Source: Acidobacteriota bacterium (lineage in GTDB: Bacteria; Acidobacteriota; Terriglobia; 2-12-FULL-54-10). From it: a stretch of 64,000 nucleotides of DNA. The stretch covers positions 17,094 through 81,093 of the forward strand of contig JACPPJ010000062.1 in assembly GCA_016191085.1 (NCBI GenBank). Direction: 5' to 3'. Below the pieces are notes generated by a model, which made no database searches, had not been told where the DNA came from, and saw only the letters and a list, made by a program, of their open reading frames with translations. Position numbers and translations under genes: made by a program. Below are positions 62,499 through 64,000 of this stretch, in pieces (position 1 is the stretch's first letter; each line of letters starts with the position of its first letter).

Positions 62499-63224
62499 AT
62501 GACTCCGGCGATGCAACCGATGATTTACGATCTACAGTGCGTGACGATTCCGGCGGGCGAATTCCGGATGGGGTCGGAGAACGGACGCGACGAAGAGCGG
62601 CCGACGCATCGAGTGTTCGTAGATTCGTTTGAGATCGGCGCCACTCAGGTGCGAAACCGCGAGTATGCAATATTTCTGGAAGCTACTGGGCACCCCGCGC
62701 CACCGCTGTGGCGTGACGCGAATTTCAATCACCCCGATCAGCCTGTCGTCGCTGTTTCGTGGAACGACGCGGTGAATTACTGCGACTGGCTCAGCGCCGT
62801 GGCCGGACGCCGCAACCGCCTGCCCACCGAGGCCGAATGGGAGCGCGCCGCGCGAGCTGGTCTCGAAATCCAGCAGTATCCTTGGGGAGACGAGCCGCCG
62901 CTGGAAAATGCCGAGTATCTCCGGCGTTGGGGAGGCAGGGTGACCGGACCTCTTCCTGTCGGTAGCGGAACGCCGAATGGGTTCGGGTTGTATGACATCT
63001 GCGAAAACGTTCACGAATGGTGCGCCGACTGGTTTGATCCGGCGTATTACTCCATTTCTCCACTGCGGAACCCGCAAGGCCCGGCGACTGGTGATCGTCG
63101 CGCGTCGCGAGGTGGATCGTGGCGTCATCGTATTAAGGCCAGCCGCTGCTCGGCGCGGTCGAGCATTCCTCCCAGTTTCCAGTATGCCGATTACGGCTTC
63201 CGCGTGGCCCGGGATCGCGGCTAA
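62499..63224 (+). CDS. Formylglycine-generating-enzyme-like (SUMF1-type) protein
   Basis: This protein of about 241 residues has the SUMF1/FGE-sulfatase fold: TIPAGEFRMGSENGRDEERP, SWNDAVNYCDWLSAVAG, LPTEAEWERAARAG, WGDEPP and GLYDICENVHEWCADWF. The end RGGSWRHRIKASRCSARSS keeps one Cys but lacks the CxxxxC copper/redox pair of true formylglycine-generating enzymes, so it is probably a non-catalytic or different-function member. No sulfatase gene is in the window. Confidence 0.82.
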   Translation: MTPAMQPMIYDLQCVTIPAGEFRMGSENGRDEERPTHRVFVDSFEIGATQVRNREYAIFLEATGHPAPPLWRDANFNHPDQPVVAVSWNDAVNYCDWLSAVAGRRNRLPTEAEWERAARAGLEIQQYPWGDEPPLENAEYLRRWGGRVTGPLPVGSGTPNGFGLYDICENVHEWCADWFDPAYYSISPLRNPQGPATGDRRASRGGSWRHRIKASRCSARSSIPPSFQYADYGFRVARDRG

Positions 63225-63367
63225 AACGGTTTCTCACGAGAAGCTGAGTGCCGAACTTCATTGCATGCGGTCGCTCGCAACTGTTAACATAAGTTGCTGC
63301 TCGAATCCGCGGCGCACGCGACCAGCAGACCCGCGGAGCAGCCCCACGAATCGGCAGCGCAGGGATA

Positions 63368-63796
63368 ATGTCAGCTTTAGAGATCAGCACGGAAAAAGAA
63401 TCGCTCGCTGAAGAGCCGCAGGCCGCGGAGATCCCCGATAAACTGTACTTCCCCATTCGGGAAGCAGCCCGCATCATCGGTGTAGAGCCATATGTCCTGC
63501 GGTTCTGGGAAAAAGAATTTCCCATGTTCCACCCCGGAAAGGGCGGATCGGGCCATCGCCGGTATCGGAAAAAAGATTTGGAGATGGCGCTGGAGATCAA
63601 GCGGCTGCTCTACCGCGAGGGCTTCACCATCGAGGGCGCCAGAAACCGCCTTAAGACTGGGCAGACGTCCACCGCCGCCCGCAAAGAACGCGCGCGTACC
63701 CAAGCCCCCCTGCCTTTCATGGACGCACCGCGCTCCGCGCTGAACCGCATCCGCAGGGAATTGAGCGAGATATTGACCATTCTGGATAAATCGTGA
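63368..63796 (+). CDS. MerR-family transcriptional regulator
   Basis: This 142-residue protein has a winged-helix domain reading YFPIREAARIIGVEPYVLRF, then GHRRYRKKDLEMALEIKRLL, which is the MerR pattern. The C-terminus (RSALNRIRRELSEILTIL) is a helical dimerisation segment without metal-binding Cys. This short type is often found next to tRNA genes; its effector is unknown. The tRNA-Pro gene follows 53 bp downstream. Confidence 0.87.
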   Translation: MSALEISTEKESLAEEPQAAEIPDKLYFPIREAARIIGVEPYVLRFWEKEFPMFHPGKGGSGHRRYRKKDLEMALEIKRLLYREGFTIEGARNRLKTGQTSTAARKERARTQAPLPFMDAPRSALNRIRRELSEILTILDKS

Positions 63797-63811
63797 TTAG
63801 CTTGGGGACAG

Positions 63812-63841
63812 CCACCGCGATCAGATAATTAGCGGTACAAT
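63812..63841 (+). promoter_or_regulatory. Promoter of the tRNA-Pro gene
   Basis: TTGGGG (63812-63817) and TACAAT (63836-63841) are 18 bp apart, and the tRNA begins nine bases after the -10 box. Confidence 0.55.
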
Positions 63842-63849
63842 TCTAAAGT

Positions 63850-63926
<77 letters not shown>

Positions 63927-63973
63927 GTCTTATCAAACACTTACACACTGTTTTCACTCAATTTTGACGCCAC

Positions 63974-63993
63974 TGGAGTCCAAGTGGAGTCCA
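63974..63993 (+). repeat. Two direct copies of TGGAGTCCA after the tRNA
   Basis: TGGAGTCCA occurs at 63974-63982 and 63985-63993. The position soon after a tRNA 3' end is where integrated elements often begin, but the window stops here, so an attachment site is only a guess. Confidence 0.35.
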
Positions 63994-64000
63994 TATCTGG

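Overview
The window is 64 kb of a GC-rich bacterial chromosome. The gene content suggests an Acidobacteriota-like soil bacterium: an alpha-type glutamine synthetase, an M1 peptidase with HEAT repeats, a DUF4139-type secreted protein, phosphoketolase with acetate kinase, and many small mobile-element remnants. This placement is an inference from gene content, since no 16S gene is present. Housekeeping loci are intact: rpsP-khpA-rimM-trmD-rplS, ffh, rpsA, an HU/IHF gene, prfB with its programmed frameshift, lnt and a tRNA-Pro.

Layout. 0-6.2 kb: the end of an aldehyde dehydrogenase, a two-subunit molybdenum hydroxylase, a transglutaminase-like protein, a decayed insertion sequence and an SLC13 transporter. 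6.3-8.1 kb: a graveyard of truncated mobile and defence genes, including a deleted IS inside a palindromic repeat. 8.1-18.9 kb: PII and glutamine synthetase, a putative nuclease, a PpiD-like foldase, an ABC ATPase, an M1 aminopeptidase, a periplasmic protein and a C26 amidotransferase. 19.0-22.5 kb: a defence island in which a Vsr / short C5-methyltransferase / zinc-ribbon / DUF3883 operon lies between the N- and C-terminal remnants of a type ISP restriction enzyme. 22.7-32.3 kb: phosphoketolase-acetate kinase, a TSUP exporter, prfB, lnt and a ba3-type oxidase with a 39-residue third subunit. 32.8-37.5 kb: a compact five-gene operon (luciferase-like monooxygenase, stand-alone adenylation domain, carrier protein, flavin reductase, GNAT) that looks like an uncharacterised amino-acid-modifying pathway. 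37.6-44.4 kb: two PilZ proteins, msrA, a cytochrome c and a CBS protein behind tandem CRP-like sites, a DUF4139-like protein and a glutathione peroxidase. 44.7-48.3 kb: a sulfur (possibly selenium) locus of YeeE/YedE transporter, SoxYZ-like carrier, pentaheme cytochrome with one in-frame TGA, and TusA-like protein. 48.3-51.7 kb: a TetR-controlled CoA-transferase / dienoyl-CoA-hydratase-like operon. 51.8-63.9 kb: translation genes, a HigBA module with a frameshifted toxin, an RNB nuclease, an OFA-type transporter, an FGE-like protein, a MerR regulator and tRNA-Pro.

The strongest candidates for undescribed biology are the monooxygenase-adenylation-carrier operon (32.8-37.5 kb), the nested restriction island with its unusually short methyltransferase (19.0-22.5 kb), and the TGA-interrupted multiheme cytochrome in the sulfur/selenium-type locus (46.8-48.0 kb).
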